Position numbers and translations under genes: made by a program. A model generated the notes under the pieces. That model made no database searches. It saw only the letters and a list, made by a program, of their open reading frames with translations, and had not been told where the DNA came from. A stretch of DNA of 64,000 nt from Sphingobium sp. EP60837 (GTDB lineage Bacteria > Pseudomonadota > Alphaproteobacteria > Sphingomonadales > Sphingomonadaceae). Location of the stretch: assembly GCF_001658005.1 (NCBI RefSeq), contig NZ_CP015987.1, forward strand, positions 62,001-126,000, given 5' to 3'. Positions 1-8,560 of the stretch are shown one piece after another. Within the stretch, counting starts at the first letter, position 1, and the number at the start of each line of letters is the position of its first letter.

Positions 1-267
1 AGCTGTTGACCTGCATCGGTCCTAAGTCGACGGAGCCATCCCTGTTCCTTACCTCCGCACCAATCCATCCCCCCTCCTGCCTCCTCAAGGCCCGCAGGGT
101 TTGGGTGAGCCATGGTCGTCCAGAATCTGCCCGACGGATGCATTGATCGATCGCCGTCTCCGCCCTCAGCATGTCACCGTTCCTCGCCACACCATAAACT
201 GCCGTTCCCTGAACGCTCAGCATCGAAGCGAAGCCGCCGGCCAAGAGCGTTACACGACACCGCCCGA

Positions 268-3195
268 TCATCGATCCCGCCCTCGCTCCAGGCGCACCTC
301 GGTCGTCCGGTCCGGCTCTTTGGGCTGGGAGATTTCTGGCTGCGACTGGTTCCGAAGCACGCGCTCGATAAGTGCAGTGAGAGTTTCGGTCGCGCGAAGC
401 CCCGCGCCGGCCAGCCCCTTGCGGTCGCTCCCTCGATCACGGCCTCTGCTTTCGGAGCGCCGGAGAGCCAATCCACGCCGCTGCACGTCAAAGAGGTCGC
501 GTTCCTTCTGGATGCGGGCAGCTTCCCTTTCGAGGCGCGCTTCCGTCCCGCTTGGCTTGATCAGGTCCAGCCCTTCTAGGGATGACGTTTTCTGGCCGGA
601 ATTACGCTTCAATTTCTCCACGAGGTCCGCCCGGTTCTCGGTCCAAAGCGTCACGCCAGATTCGGCACGAGTGATCGCGGTGTAGAAATTTTGTCCCGTC
701 ACCAGGGGAGAGTCGACGGGAGCGAGAACAAAGACCCGCGGGTAGGTTTTTGACTGCGAGGAGTAGACCGTCTCGGCATAGCCGTGATCCCATGTCTTGT
801 GTTTCGAGAGGTCGATCTCCTGTTGTTCGCCGCGATCCCATCGGATCGTGGCCCGCTCGTTCTCCAATCGCTCGACCGTCCCCCGCTCGGCATTTTTAAG
901 TCCCAGCTCCTTCGTCGCCAGACGCCATTGGATTCGATCCGCCGCCGCAAGGCCGCGGTCCTGTACGTTGAAGACGCTTACCATGGTGGCGCGCGTTCGG
1001 CGGGGGTCCCAAAGGATGATTCGGCCCTGCTGATCCTCCAGCCCGACTACTTCGCGCCCGCTCTCTTCTTTCCTGAAGCCGACGACTGCATATTCCGCCT
1101 GCCGGACTATTCCAAGCTTATTGACATCGCGGTTGAACATTACAACCTGACCCTTGGAATAAAGGCGGGCCATTCTACGCTCCTCACTCGAAAGGCCCGC
1201 TGGCGCCAGAATTTTCAACGGCACTTCCTCGCGACCGATGACACCTTCCTTCTGAAGCCCGCGCCGGACATTCGCGTTGACGGTGATCCGAGTGGCATTG
1301 TCGAGCACGAGGATGTTCGTCGAAGCGCGCATTTCTGGGGTCAATTGCATCCATCGATCGACAAGATTTTTTGCAAGCTTGCTCGCTTTGTCCCCGCTCA
1401 CGACGCAGTCCAAAAAGCCGATCGCCCGCGCATATTCTCCAAGGCGCGCCTCCTTTACCGCCTTCATCATCCTTTCATTGTTCTGCTGACGCAGCGACTC
1501 AGGGAGCTCTGCCTTGGGCAATCCAAGCTCCTGAAGCAGCCAGAATGCCTTCCCTTGCTCAATCGCTCCGGTCTGCTTGTTGTCGCCGAGAAAGAGAATC
1601 CGAGCGCCTGTATCCCGACTGAGTTCTAGGAGCCTCAGTGCCTGGCGGTTGCTGAGCTGCCCGGCTTCATCGACCACCAGAAGATCGTGAGCGTCTAATT
1701 GGCGTCCGCCCGAGACGATCAAATTCATGACCGTCTGGGAGGGAATTTTCGCTTTCTTCCCCAGTTCTGCTGCAGCGGATGAGGTCGGCGCGAGGGCCTG
1801 CACCCGGACATCCGCATCCACCGCTGCGACCAACGCCCTAACCAGGGTCGACTTACCGGAACCCGCCACCCCATGGATTCCGATGAAGCGGTCGCGAGAT
1901 GTGGCGAGCTTGGCGAGCGCGCGCTCCTGCTGAGAGGAAAGCTCCTCTGCCTCCAGAACCGAGAGCAGCCGGTCAGTGGAGGCGAGCGGCCGAGTATCAT
2001 CCAACGCCAGGGCCAGGTGCTTCGACAAGGCAATCTCAAGCCGGGCGGTCGCGCGGCTTGTGCGGCCGCGCGTCAGGACAGCATCTCCGGTCTGGGTCCG
2101 CGTAGCCAGGAGCTTTTCCCGCTCTTCATGTTCCCTCACAAATGGGAGGACATCACGGAGGCTCACTTCTCCGACATGTACTGCGAGACCGGTGCGGATC
2201 AACTGCCCTTGACTATTCACCGCCTCGCGTGTTTCCATATTTCGGATACCGAACAGAGTGGCGCGCCCCGCGATGGCTCGACTACCCTCATGGTCGATCA
2301 CCCCATCTCGATCGGCGGCATCCTTAACTTTATGGAGCATTTCGAGGAGAGGTCCCGCCTCCTTGTTCCAACGCTCGCGAAGCCCTTCTATGGTCGTTTT
2401 CTGTTTGGCCTTGCGCGTCTGATAGAAGGATGCGACGCGAGCTGCCTGTCCCATGCGGCCATGGTCCTTCGCGTGGGCGTCGATCTGCTCGGCTCGCTTG
2501 GACCACTCCGCGATCAGGCTCTTAGGTACGCCTCTGATTTCGAACAGTCCCCGGTGCGGATCAGTTTCGACTTCGAAGCCATGGGCATGAAGCCTCTGGG
2601 CAAGCCCATTGCGATAGATCTGCCCGGCGACCATCTGCTCGGCGAACATCGCCCGACTTTCCATGCTGGTCAGAGGCGCGCCGTCCTCACGACCGGTGAT
2701 GTTCATCAAGACGACATGGGTATGGAGGTGGGGATCGAGTTCCCGACTGGCATGCTCGGTGAAGCGCGCTGCAATGATCCGGCCGGTCGTCTCATAGACG
2801 ATCTCGCCCTGCCGCCGAAAACGATAGGCGGCATGCTCCTCCAGCCAAGAGATTGCCTCGCCGACTGCCTGCTCGTGCGCTTCGAGCACGCGCTGATCCT
2901 GCGCCACCAATGCCATGATCGAGACGGACTTCGGGGCGTTGACCGCAAAGTCCCATCCAGGGTGATGCTGGATGGTACCATCGGCGCGCCCGCGGCCAAG
3001 TTGCCGTCCGGCTACCCTGCCCGCCAGGAGCTCCTTGAACATGGTCGGGTCGACGGGCCCCTCAAGACCAAGCTCCGCTGCGATCTTCCCCGCCCACTCG
3101 CTTGGTTCGTCGGAGCCCTTCGTATAATAGTCGCCAACCGTGTAATAGCGGGCGATGTTGCCGGCCAAGCCGGACAGGCGGCGGGGATGGATCAC
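268..3195 (-). CDS. MobF-family relaxase-helicase (TrwC/TraI type)
   Basis: Nicks the transferred strand at oriT, stays covalently attached to it through tyrosine, and unwinds the plasmid during conjugation. The 975-residue protein is close to the size of R388 TrwC. The N-terminal relaxase domain shows paired tyrosines (Y17/Y18 and Y23/Y24) and the metal-binding histidine cluster HLHTH at 156-160. A RecD-like SF1 helicase follows, with Walker A GVAGSGKST (442-450), Walker B DLLVVDEA (504-511) and a late motif NFYTAITRAE. The start is GTG, overlapping the traD stop as GTGA, so the two are translationally coupled. The arginine-rich C-terminus ends at 268; bases 1-267 downstream hold no gene I can support. 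Family assignment is firm; the exact plasmid group is not determined. Confidence 0.93.
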   Translation of the reverse strand: MIHPRRLSGLAGNIARYYTVGDYYTKGSDEPSEWAGKIAAELGLEGPVDPTMFKELLAGRVAGRQLGRGRADGTIQHHPGWDFAVNAPKSVSIMALVAQDQRVLEAHEQAVGEAISWLEEHAAYRFRRQGEIVYETTGRIIAARFTEHASRELDPHLHTHVVLMNITGREDGAPLTSMESRAMFAEQMVAGQIYRNGLAQRLHAHGFEVETDPHRGLFEIRGVPKSLIAEWSKRAEQIDAHAKDHGRMGQAARVASFYQTRKAKQKTTIEGLRERWNKEAGPLLEMLHKVKDAADRDGVIDHEGSRAIAGRATLFGIRNMETREAVNSQGQLIRTGLAVHVGEVSLRDVLPFVREHEEREKLLATRTQTGDAVLTRGRTSRATARLEIALSKHLALALDDTRPLASTDRLLSVLEAEELSSQQERALAKLATSRDRFIGIHGVAGSGKSTLVRALVAAVDADVRVQALAPTSSAAAELGKKAKIPSQTVMNLIVSGGRQLDAHDLLVVDEAGQLSNRQALRLLELSRDTGARILFLGDNKQTGAIEQGKAFWLLQELGLPKAELPESLRQQNNERMMKAVKEARLGEYARAIGFLDCVVSGDKASKLAKNLVDRWMQLTPEMRASTNILVLDNATRITVNANVRRGLQKEGVIGREEVPLKILAPAGLSSEERRMARLYSKGQVVMFNRDVNKLGIVRQAEYAVVGFRKEESGREVVGLEDQQGRIILWDPRRTRATMVSVFNVQDRGLAAADRIQWRLATKELGLKNAERGTVERLENERATIRWDRGEQQEIDLSKHKTWDHGYAETVYSSQSKTYPRVFVLAPVDSPLVTGQNFYTAITRAESGVTLWTENRADLVEKLKRNSGQKTSSLEGLDLIKPSGTEARLEREAARIQKERDLFDVQRRGLALRRSESRGRDRGSDRKGLAGAGLRATETLTALIERVLRNQSQPEISQPKEPDRTTEVRLERGRDR

Positions 3196-5246
3196 GCCGG
3201 ATCAGCCTCGCCCGGGGTTTCGTTGACCCGGCCGTGACTCAACAGCGGAACTGTTCGCGCGCCAGCCCGAGCCCCGAGCATGGATGGACTCGGTGAAGTT
3301 GCTGTCTCTGGCTTGCGGTCCGGGGGTGATGCCTCAGGCATTTGCCCGATGGGCAGCTCAGGCTTAGACATCTCGGAATGAGGAGAGTTCGGTGGCGGCG
3401 GCGCCGATCCGCTTTTGCGGGCAGCTTTCGTCCGGCTGCGGCTCCCTGGTTCATCGCTTTGCGCAGCCTGTTCTTGCGCTGCGGCGCGAGCGGCCTGAAT
3501 GATCTCATCGGCCAGCGGGAGCCGAATGGGAGGTTTGGTGCGCTCGACGAATGCGGGTGCGACATTCGCGATCGGATTGAACCGATCGGCGAATCGGATG
3601 ACGGGAAGGTCGCGACCGAAGCGGAGAAAGCCAGACAAGTTGGGGAGGTTCGTCACCTCTGTGTGCATGACCAACGGGCGGGTCACCTGCATCCGCGAGA
3701 GGTTCACCCCGTCGCGCATGTCATTGACGCCGTAGGACATGCCTTCATTCGCCTCGATCTGCTCCACCTGCCCAAGATTTTCGGAGACATGCTTCGCCGT
3801 CGGGGTGTCGTTGGCGCGCAGTGCTATCCAAGTTGAGCAGTAGCCGGTGATCGCGGCGGCATCCTGGATACCGTAGGTGGCCTCAAGCTGGGGATAGGAT
3901 TGAAAGCCCAATATGCCGCAGCCCCCATATTTGCGCGCGCGGGCGAGGAAGTCGCTGAGCGAAGGAAGCCGCTGGAGCGACGGTAGCTCATCGATGATGC
4001 AATAGAGCCGCCGCTCGCTGTCGGGCTTCATGCTCATGATCGCCCCGATGGCGATGTCGATCCAGACAGTTATGAGCGGCCTCAGGGAAGGTAGCTGATC
4101 CGCCTTCACCGTGATGAACAGCCAGCTATCATCCGTCTCATTCTCTACCCAACGACGAATCGAAAAGCCGTTGGTGGTGTCGTCTAGATAGGCAAAGCTG
4201 CGCATTACCGAAGCAAGTTCCGCTTGGATGCCGGCGGAGGTCCGGTCCCCTTCCATGCTGATGAAGGCAGCGGCCTCGGTCCCCTCGGCGAAGGCGACGA
4301 GGTCCTTTAGCCCCGAGCGAAGAAGGCGATCGAGCAGGATGGAGACCAGCGTATGTTGCTGCCTGGCGAGCTTGCGCAGAACGCCGACCAGCGTACCGCG
4401 TGCGGCCTTCGCCCAGAAGGGATCGCCCGCCTTGTCGGGGATCGTGGACTGAGCGATCTGGTCGTAATGATATTCCCGAGGAACATCGACCCAGGGCGAC
4501 CAATGGTCGGTTCGCTGATCTAAGGGATTGAGGAGGATGTCCTTCCCTGGCCGATAGAATTTCTCCACAAAGGAGCCGGCGGTATCATAGACGATGGCGC
4601 GCTTTCCGTTTTTCCTGATGCCCTCCAGCATCGTCGTGATGATGTTAGTCTTACCGGTCCCAGGCGCGCCGCAAAGGACGATATGCTCCGGCTCGAATGC
4701 ATGCGGCATTGTCACGCCGGCGATGGTGAAACTCCCCTTACGGTACCGGCGCAGGAGCCGCCGGATCGATCTGACGGTGCCGAACCGGGTGCCCCGCAGG
4801 AACTGGTTCGACCCCAGACCCCGCCCGGTCCGCGTGAAATAATACCAGGCCGAGCCGAGCGCGATGGCGGCGCCGATCCCGCCGATCAGGGAGCCCGTGA
4901 TGAGCGCGGCTTCGCCCGCCTCTAGCGTCTTTCTCGCCACGCCGGAATTCAGCAGAGCCTCGGCCGTCGTCCAATATTTGTAACCACCAGGTGTCTGAAA
5001 CTGGACCAGGTCGGCGGCGCCCCGCGTCGCATCCTTCCGGAATTCGGCGAGCGCCAGTTGAACCAGCACATAACGCTGGTAGGCGGTCAGGGTCTCGAAA
5101 CAATACCAGATGATACCCATAACCCAGAGCACAAGACAGGCGGACATGGTCTGGAAAAAGACCTGGGTGGTCATTCGAACATTGTGGACGATGGCCTGGC
5201 CGCCGCGAGTCCAAGAGCCCAGCGTATCGTTGCGAAAGATGCTCAT
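3192..5246 (-). CDS. traD: type IV coupling protein TraD (VirD4-like ATPase)
   Basis: Inner-membrane ATPase that delivers the relaxase-DNA complex to the type IV secretion channel. Two hydrophobic segments lie near residues 27-48 and 112-134. The motor domain has Walker A GAPGTGKT (193-200) and Walker B RRLYCIIDE (412-420) followed by LPSL, typical of the VirD4/TraD family. The last 100 or so residues are proline- and serine-rich and look disordered. Its 684-residue length fits MobF-associated coupling proteins. It overlaps the upstream ribbon-helix-helix gene (ATGA) and the downstream relaxase (GTGA) by 4 nt each, so the three form one operon. No channel genes (VirB-like) are present in the window. 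Confidence 0.92.
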   Translation of the reverse strand: MSIFRNDTLGSWTRGGQAIVHNVRMTTQVFFQTMSACLVLWVMGIIWYCFETLTAYQRYVLVQLALAEFRKDATRGAADLVQFQTPGGYKYWTTAEALLNSGVARKTLEAGEAALITGSLIGGIGAAIALGSAWYYFTRTGRGLGSNQFLRGTRFGTVRSIRRLLRRYRKGSFTIAGVTMPHAFEPEHIVLCGAPGTGKTNIITTMLEGIRKNGKRAIVYDTAGSFVEKFYRPGKDILLNPLDQRTDHWSPWVDVPREYHYDQIAQSTIPDKAGDPFWAKAARGTLVGVLRKLARQQHTLVSILLDRLLRSGLKDLVAFAEGTEAAAFISMEGDRTSAGIQAELASVMRSFAYLDDTTNGFSIRRWVENETDDSWLFITVKADQLPSLRPLITVWIDIAIGAIMSMKPDSERRLYCIIDELPSLQRLPSLSDFLARARKYGGCGILGFQSYPQLEATYGIQDAAAITGYCSTWIALRANDTPTAKHVSENLGQVEQIEANEGMSYGVNDMRDGVNLSRMQVTRPLVMHTEVTNLPNLSGFLRFGRDLPVIRFADRFNPIANVAPAFVERTKPPIRLPLADEIIQAARAAAQEQAAQSDEPGSRSRTKAARKSGSAPPPPNSPHSEMSKPELPIGQMPEASPPDRKPETATSPSPSMLGARAGARTVPLLSHGRVNETPGEADPA

Positions 5247-5569
5247 CGCCGCACCTCCCGCGCACCCGGATCTGATTCCAGTTCCGGATCAAGCAAGCCC
5301 CTCTCAGCAAGGAGAACGCGGGCCTCGGCCATACCCTGTTCGACGGCTTCCGGAGAGCGCCGCCCCACCGCGACTACGAGGATGGAAAGGATCTGAATGC
5401 TGGTGGCGAGGATCTCATCCTTGGACGAGAAGATATAGCCGCGATTGGGTTCGGCAGCCTGGGCCAGTACCAGCCGGACAAACTCCGACAGGCTGAGGTC
5501 GGCGGCAGCAGCGCGCCGGAAGAGGCGCTCATGGAGCCCCTCTTCGATACGTAAACTAAGTCTAACCAC
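5243..5569 (-). CDS. ribbon-helix-helix relaxosome/regulatory protein
   Basis: A 108-residue protein that opens with a beta-strand and two helices typical of ribbon-helix-helix DNA-binding proteins (MVRLSLRIEEGLHERLFRRA, then LSLSEFVRLVLAQ). A short hydrophobic stretch, ATSIQILSILVVAVG, sits in the middle, and the tail is acidic. As first gene of the operon with TraD and the relaxase, it most likely binds oriT or its own promoter as a relaxosome accessory factor; that role is inferred from family and context. The start is GTG at 5569, preceded by GGAG at good spacing. The Shine-Dalgarno lies inside a small inverted repeat (5576-5592), suggesting translational or operator control. Confidence 0.7.
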   Translation of the reverse strand: MVRLSLRIEEGLHERLFRRAAAADLSLSEFVRLVLAQAAEPNRGYIFSSKDEILATSIQILSILVVAVGRRSPEAVEQGMAEARVLLAERGLLDPELESDPGAREVRR

Positions 5570-5575
5570 AGGTAA

Positions 5576-5592
5576 GCTCCATTAGCTGGAGC
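5576..5592 (-). promoter_or_regulatory. inverted repeat covering the RBS of the ribbon-helix-helix gene
   Basis: GCTCCA (5576-5581) and TGGAGC (5587-5592) are perfect complements around a 5-nt loop. On the minus strand the arm next to the GTG start contains the GGAG Shine-Dalgarno, so in mRNA the hairpin would hide it. It could instead be a short DNA operator. The repeat is visible; the function is inferred. Confidence 0.4.
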
Positions 5593-5629
5593 CCTGCGGA
5601 TGTCGGGAAGCGCTGCCTTTATACCTTTG

Positions 5630-5682
5630 TTTTCAGTTGGGTGCAATTCGATCGACTGGATGACATGTCATACAGCTGAAAA
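5630..5682. promoter_or_regulatory. nested palindromes, candidate operator or oriT-proximal protein site
   Basis: An outer inverted repeat, TTTTCAGTTG (5630-5639) with CAGCTGAAAA (5673-5682), matches at 9 of 10 positions. It encloses a perfect 12-bp palindrome ATGACATGTCAT (5660-5671). The region lies between divergent transfer genes, where ribbon-helix-helix proteins commonly bind. I infer an operator or relaxosome assembly site. Confidence 0.4.
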
Positions 5683-5799
5683 TGGCGGATTTCTAGGATT
5701 CACATGGCAACCGTGGGCAGGCTGTCCGACATGGGTGACAAAACCTGGGGTCGGGCGAATACCCGTATTCGACCATAAAGCATTGAACTTAAACAGGAC

Positions 5800-5882
5800 T
5801 TTGTCGCAGCATCCGTGCGTAGGGTGCATTTCACCGGCCCGGGGGCCGAGCGTCCGCCCTTCGCAGCGCTCGGTCGCTGCGC
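5800..5882. other. candidate oriT segment between divergent transfer genes
   Basis: The 460-nt gap at 5570-6030 has no supported gene. Besides the palindromes nearer the operon, it holds an imperfect hairpin GCATCC-GTGCGTA-GGGTGC (5809-5827), a GC-rich GGCCCGGGGGCC tract, and a perfect hairpin GCAGCG-N6-CGCTGC (5863-5880). Location beside the relaxosome operon and hairpin density are what one expects of a MobF oriT. I cannot identify a nic site by comparison, so this is a location-based guess. Confidence 0.25.
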
Positions 5883-6030
5883 CCGTCATCAAATGGCGGA
5901 GGCGGCCTCTTGAAAACGGGGTAGACGCCGCGCGTTAGCGCGGCCGATCGGTTAACAGCGTTGCAGGCGTCTGCTCCCTGGGGAATAATCAGGGGTGGCG
6001 GGCAGACCCCTTGCAATGAGGAGTCGATAC

Positions 6031-6372
6031 ATGCCCAAGATGACAGATCGCGAGCGGCTCGCGAAGATAGAGGCAGACCAGCAAAGCCTCGCCCAAGAGG
6101 CGGAATCGGTGCGGCGGGCTTTACGTGCGCATTATGGAAAAGTCGCGACGGAACTTGCCGTCGAAAGGTTGAGCGAGCGTGAATTTCGGGACGTGCTTAG
6201 CCACGCTATCCGGGTCGGCGGCGCTGCGATAGCAGCGCTCAAGACATTTTCACGGGCCAGCGCGCCTCCTGAACAGACGCCGCTAAAGAAGCCTGCCGAG
6301 GCGCGACGCAAACTGCCGCAAGGCGGTGGAGCGAATGGAGAAGGGGAGGCGCTGTTTGTCGTACAGCTATAG
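6031..6372 (+). CDS. small coiled-coil conjugation-associated protein (TraC/TraD-small-like)
   Basis: A 113-residue basic, helical protein. Residues 4-35 (TDRERLAKIEADQQSLAQEA and onward) form a probable coiled coil, followed by an alanine-rich helix (HAIRVGGAAIAALKTF) and a disordered Lys/Pro/Gly tail. The ATG at 6031 is preceded by GAGGAG at 7 nt, which favours it over the upstream in-frame ATGs. It is divergent from the transfer operon and resembles the small TraC/TraD-type proteins found beside relaxase genes in alphaproteobacterial plasmids. The family link is weak and the function unknown; an accessory relaxosome role is inferred from position. Confidence 0.55.
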   Translation: MPKMTDRERLAKIEADQQSLAQEAESVRRALRAHYGKVATELAVERLSEREFRDVLSHAIRVGGAAIAALKTFSRASAPPEQTPLKKPAEARRKLPQGGGANGEGEALFVVQL

Positions 6373-6403
6373 CAATATGGGACTGTGCCGCAGGCACCAG
6401 AAA

Positions 6404-6433
6404 GGGACCGGCGCGCATTGGTGGGCCGGTCCC
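6404..6433. terminator. bidirectional hairpin between convergent genes
   Basis: GGGACCGGC (6404-6412) and GCCGGTCCC (6425-6433) are perfect complements. The stem extends outward with one mismatch into AGAAA/TCTCT, giving pyrimidine- and purine-rich flanks. It sits between the convergent small transfer gene and the DUF2493 gene. Confidence 0.6.
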
Positions 6434-6453
6434 TCTCTCTTCTGTCGTCGGGT

Positions 6454-7467
6454 CTAGGCGGGTATCACGCGCCGCCTGCGTTTGAAGGGAATGTCCGGTG
6501 CCTGTTCGCTCTTCAAAAAGACATGTGTCGGCACGCGATGCCCCCTCTGCGGGTTGAACAATTCATAGAGACTCGCCTGAATGCCTGACCCTTCGCACAG
6601 GATCGCCTCAACCGGCATGAGCGCGGCAATGTCGCGATTTCGTTTGAAGCCTGCGTCTTTTCCGCGCCCATAGATGCCGAAGGTCACGCATGGCACGCCC
6701 CTTTGCGCAGCCCATGCGGAGGCGGCGGCATCCACTCCCAAGCGCTGCCCGGTCGTGACAAGCACCATGCGGGGGATGCGCGTCCTAATCTGGTCGAGGC
6801 GGTTCCATATGATGCGCCCGTCATGCCAGTTCTGCGGGCCCGACACGACTACGATCGGGCCTTGCGGTTCATAGCGCTCGCGCCGCTTTTCCGCTCTGAC
6901 GCGCAGGAAGTCGAGCGCAGAAATCTGGCTTGCGGTCGTGACATGGGAGGCCCGGGACCCGCGCGCCGGGGACCATGGGCGGCCGGAGCAGGTGCGGAAC
7001 ATCGCGGCGGCATAGTCTCGCATTGCCTCGATGGCGGCGCGCTGTTCCGCTATAGACTGGCATTCAAGCTGCGTGTCCTCTAGCTCCTTCATGAAGACTT
7101 CCCCTGGCTCTAGCCGCCTCGCCATATCGCGGATGTTGTCGGCAAGCTGGTCCTCGCGCCGCTCCAGTTTTCCGGCCACAAAGTGCAGCGAATTCACGAT
7201 GCCCCATGCGACTTCCGGTGCCAGCGCTTCAAGGCGAGTGTCGGTGAAGAGTTCGAAAATCGATGCGATGATGCCGCCGCATTCGGCCTGCGCCGCGATG
7301 GGTTCGGGCATCTCGAGTTCGGCGGGTTCCGCGCCGCGTTCCATGATGGTGAGCGGGATCGGATCGCCAAAGGACGCCTGAAAATCAGGCGTGGCGATGA
7401 GTTCGGCATAAAATTCCGGCAGGTCGCCAAAGCTGCTAACGCTCCGGGAGGCGGTTGGCTTGCTCAT
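6454..7467 (-). CDS. DUF2493 (SLOG-superfamily) protein
   Basis: A 337-residue protein whose C-terminal part (about 205-320) is a DUF2493 domain: VVVSGPQNWHDGRIIWNRLD, then LVTTGQRLGVDAAASAWAAQ and VPCVTFGIYGRGKDAGFKRN. This is the Rossmann-like SLOG fold that binds nucleotides or nucleotide-derived ligands. The N-terminal 200 residues are helical and acidic. Such genes are frequent on alphaproteobacterial conjugative plasmids beside DUF736 and ArdC-like genes, where they are suspected of roles in DNA or nucleotide metabolism or anti-defence. It ends in a basic tail (FKRRRRVIPA). It is followed upstream by DUF736 on the same strand with an 81-nt gap. The biochemical role is unknown. Confidence 0.8.
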   Translation of the reverse strand: MSKPTASRSVSSFGDLPEFYAELIATPDFQASFGDPIPLTIMERGAEPAELEMPEPIAAQAECGGIIASIFELFTDTRLEALAPEVAWGIVNSLHFVAGKLERREDQLADNIRDMARRLEPGEVFMKELEDTQLECQSIAEQRAAIEAMRDYAAAMFRTCSGRPWSPARGSRASHVTTASQISALDFLRVRAEKRRERYEPQGPIVVVSGPQNWHDGRIIWNRLDQIRTRIPRMVLVTTGQRLGVDAAASAWAAQRGVPCVTFGIYGRGKDAGFKRNRDIAALMPVEAILCEGSGIQASLYELFNPQRGHRVPTHVFLKSEQAPDIPFKRRRRVIPA

Positions 7468-7548
7468 GAGGTTGCTCCTTCCTGAGAGGATGACCGTTCA
7501 GGGCCGGGAGAGCGTGGCGGCGCGTCCCGGCCCGTTTTGCAAAGCGCC

Positions 7549-8055
7549 TTAGAACGGCACCTCATCATCAAGGTCACTGCGCCGGCCGCCGGTATATTCG
7601 CCGCCTGCCCCTGCGGTGCTGCCGTCCGCAAAGCCGCCACCCTGCCGTCTGCCAAGACCGCCAGCGCCTGCTTCTTGGCGCTGGCCGCTGCCAGACCGTC
7701 CGCCAAGGCCGCCGCTTTGCGCGTCCCGGTCGCGGCCGCGCCGCCACTGGACATCGAAGCCATTGCGCTCATCGCCGAAAAGGGCGATCGACAGCGGCTC
7801 GGGGAAGCTCGGATCATCGATCATCCCGGAGAGAAACGTATCGCCGCTGCGGTTCATCTTGCGTTCCCAGACCGCGCCGATCTGGATTTCATCGCCTGCG
7901 CGGTTCGTCTCGAAGACCTCATAGAGCGGAGTGGCGTCACTCTGTCGATCCGTTACCTTGCGCATGATGAGATAAGGGAAATGCAGTTCCCGCGTGGCGA
8001 TCTTGCCGACAATATCGTTGATGCGTTCATCAAACTTGAAGTTTCCGATCTTCAT
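7549..8055 (-). CDS. DUF736 protein with Gly/Arg-rich linker and SSB-like acidic tip
   Basis: Residues 1-105 form a DUF736 domain (opening MKIGNFKFDERINDIVGKIA, with the family signature IGAVWERK and the DDPSFPEPL...LFGDE segment). DUF736 proteins are common on alphaproteobacterial plasmids and have no settled function. The protein is longer than the usual 100-residue family member. It continues with a low-complexity Gly/Arg/Gln linker and ends in DLDDEVPF, strikingly similar to the protein-docking C-terminal tip of bacterial single-stranded DNA-binding protein (DDDIPF). That architecture (folded domain, flexible linker, acidic tip) suggests an SSB-like protein acting on transferred DNA; this is inference from the tail. 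Confidence 0.8.
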   Translation of the reverse strand: MKIGNFKFDERINDIVGKIATRELHFPYLIMRKVTDRQSDATPLYEVFETNRAGDEIQIGAVWERKMNRSGDTFLSGMIDDPSFPEPLSIALFGDERNGFDVQWRRGRDRDAQSGGLGGRSGSGQRQEAGAGGLGRRQGGGFADGSTAGAGGEYTGGRRSDLDDEVPF

Positions 8056-8222
8056 GATTTCATCCTTTCATCTAAAATGCGGCTTAGGTTTTCTTCCCTG
8101 TCCGCATTTTTAACTTAGCCCCTTCCCTGAATTTCTTCCATCTCATTGATTTCTTGACAGATTTCCCATCGCACCTGGTGAGCCCGCGCACAAAGACCGC
8201 CGCGTAGCGGCCAAAATGACGC

Positions 8223-8242
8223 ACCGGCCGCCCGCGGCCGGT
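8223..8242. repeat. GC-rich perfect hairpin upstream of the DUF736 gene
   Basis: ACCGGCCGC (8223-8231) and GCGGCCGGT (8234-8242) are perfect 9-bp arms with a 2-nt loop. It stands 168 nt in front of the DUF736 start. No T-run follows on either strand, so a transcription terminator is possible but not clear. Confidence 0.45.
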
Positions 8243-8370
8243 TCCTTATCGAAGGAGAGGGAGCGTGGGCCGGCTTACAAGTCATCGCACCCGGAGCCGC
8301 CCTCGCAGGTCTGAAGGCGCAGGACCGGGCTCTTGGCTACAACAGGCACGGGAGGGGCTTAGCGTAGCCT

Positions 8371-8560
8371 GGTGAAAAGGGGCCGGCTCCGCCGCTGAAA
8401 CGGACAAACGCTGCCGGCCCCTTTTCGCCTGGCGGAGCTTGGCGCCGACGCAACTCGTTGTGGCCGAAACCGGTTCTGCAACGCGCAGAACCTGCGAGGG
8501 CGGCGAAGGGGGTGATAGCTTGTCCGCCGGCTCCACGAACCACATCGCGCGTAGCGCGAT
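8371..8560. repeat. array of three hairpins in a non-coding plasmid segment
   Basis: Bases 8243-9000 contain no gene I can support, though several open frames exist by GC bias. Within this stretch are three stems: a 17-bp stem with one mismatch (8371-8387 with 8413-8429, core AAAAGGGGCCGGC), a perfect 8-bp stem GGTTCTGC/GCAGAACC (8472-8492) and a perfect 7-bp stem ATCGCGC-GTA-GCGCGAT (8544-8560). Such stacking suggests a structured RNA, a single-strand origin or a replication/transfer regulatory site. The repeats are seen directly; the role is unknown. Confidence 0.5.

Noticed and set aside
1873..3237. 454-codon plus-strand open frame antisense to the relaxase gene
   Set aside because: The minus strand has clear relaxase motifs over the same span; long antisense frames are expected at this GC content and the translation matches no family.
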